6,211 bases of DNA. Origin: an uncultured Collinsella sp. GTDB lineage: Bacteria > Actinomycetota > Coriobacteriia > Coriobacteriales > Coriobacteriaceae. The notes beneath the pieces were generated by a model. That model saw only the letters and a list, made by a program, of their open reading frames with translations. It did not search any database and was not told the origin of the DNA. The stretch is taken from the NCBI GenBank assembly GCA_900556365.1, contig USOG01000088.1, positions 1 through 6,211 of the forward strand, given 5' to 3'. The position numbers and the translations under genes were made by a program. This document shows, in pieces, positions 6,202 to 6,211 of this stretch (position 1 is the first letter of the stretch; each line of letters begins with the position of its first letter).

Positions 6202-6211
6202 AATTCGTTCT

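Overview
The window is a compact, GC-rich stretch of bacterial chromosome. Every recognisable gene is on the + strand. It holds six protein genes: the 3' part of gmk, then rpoZ, thiI, comEA, comEC and holA. No mobile element, CRISPR array, tRNA or rRNA is visible. The gene content, GTG start use, high GC and ThiI without a rhodanese domain suggest a Gram-positive, high-GC bacterium. My best guess is a gut member of Coriobacteriia, such as Collinsella. That rests on general sequence character and memory, not on a database match.

Bases 1-1956 form one tight transcription unit. The C-terminal two thirds of guanylate kinase are followed after 5 bp by the RNA polymerase omega subunit gene. The rpoZ stop codon directly abuts the thiI ATG, with 0 bp between them. 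The unit ends in a strong intrinsic terminator at 1924-1956, with a perfect 13-bp stem and a T run. gmk-rpoZ is a widely conserved pair (GTP supply and transcription); thiI adds tRNA 4-thiouridine or thiazole sulfur chemistry.

Bases 1957-2126 are a non-coding leader with repeated GGTTTTGG motifs, a nested inverted repeat and a 12-bp palindrome. They probably hold the promoter and control region of the competence genes. comEA (2127-2840) and comEC (2837-5140) overlap by ATGA and encode the membrane-anchored DNA receptor and the DNA channel for natural transformation. Both look intact.

Bases 5141-5218 carry a good candidate sigma70-type promoter for holA (5219-6181), which encodes the delta subunit of the DNA polymerase III clamp loader. 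The window ends with a perfect TTGACA hexamer 14 bp after holA. It is probably the -35 box of the next gene, which in many genomes is rpsT, but that gene lies outside the window.

I did not find a clearly new biological system. The points most worth a second look are the comEA leader repeats, the apparently intact DNA-uptake pair, a terminator-like hairpin inside thiI, and the serine substitution in the ThiI PP-loop.
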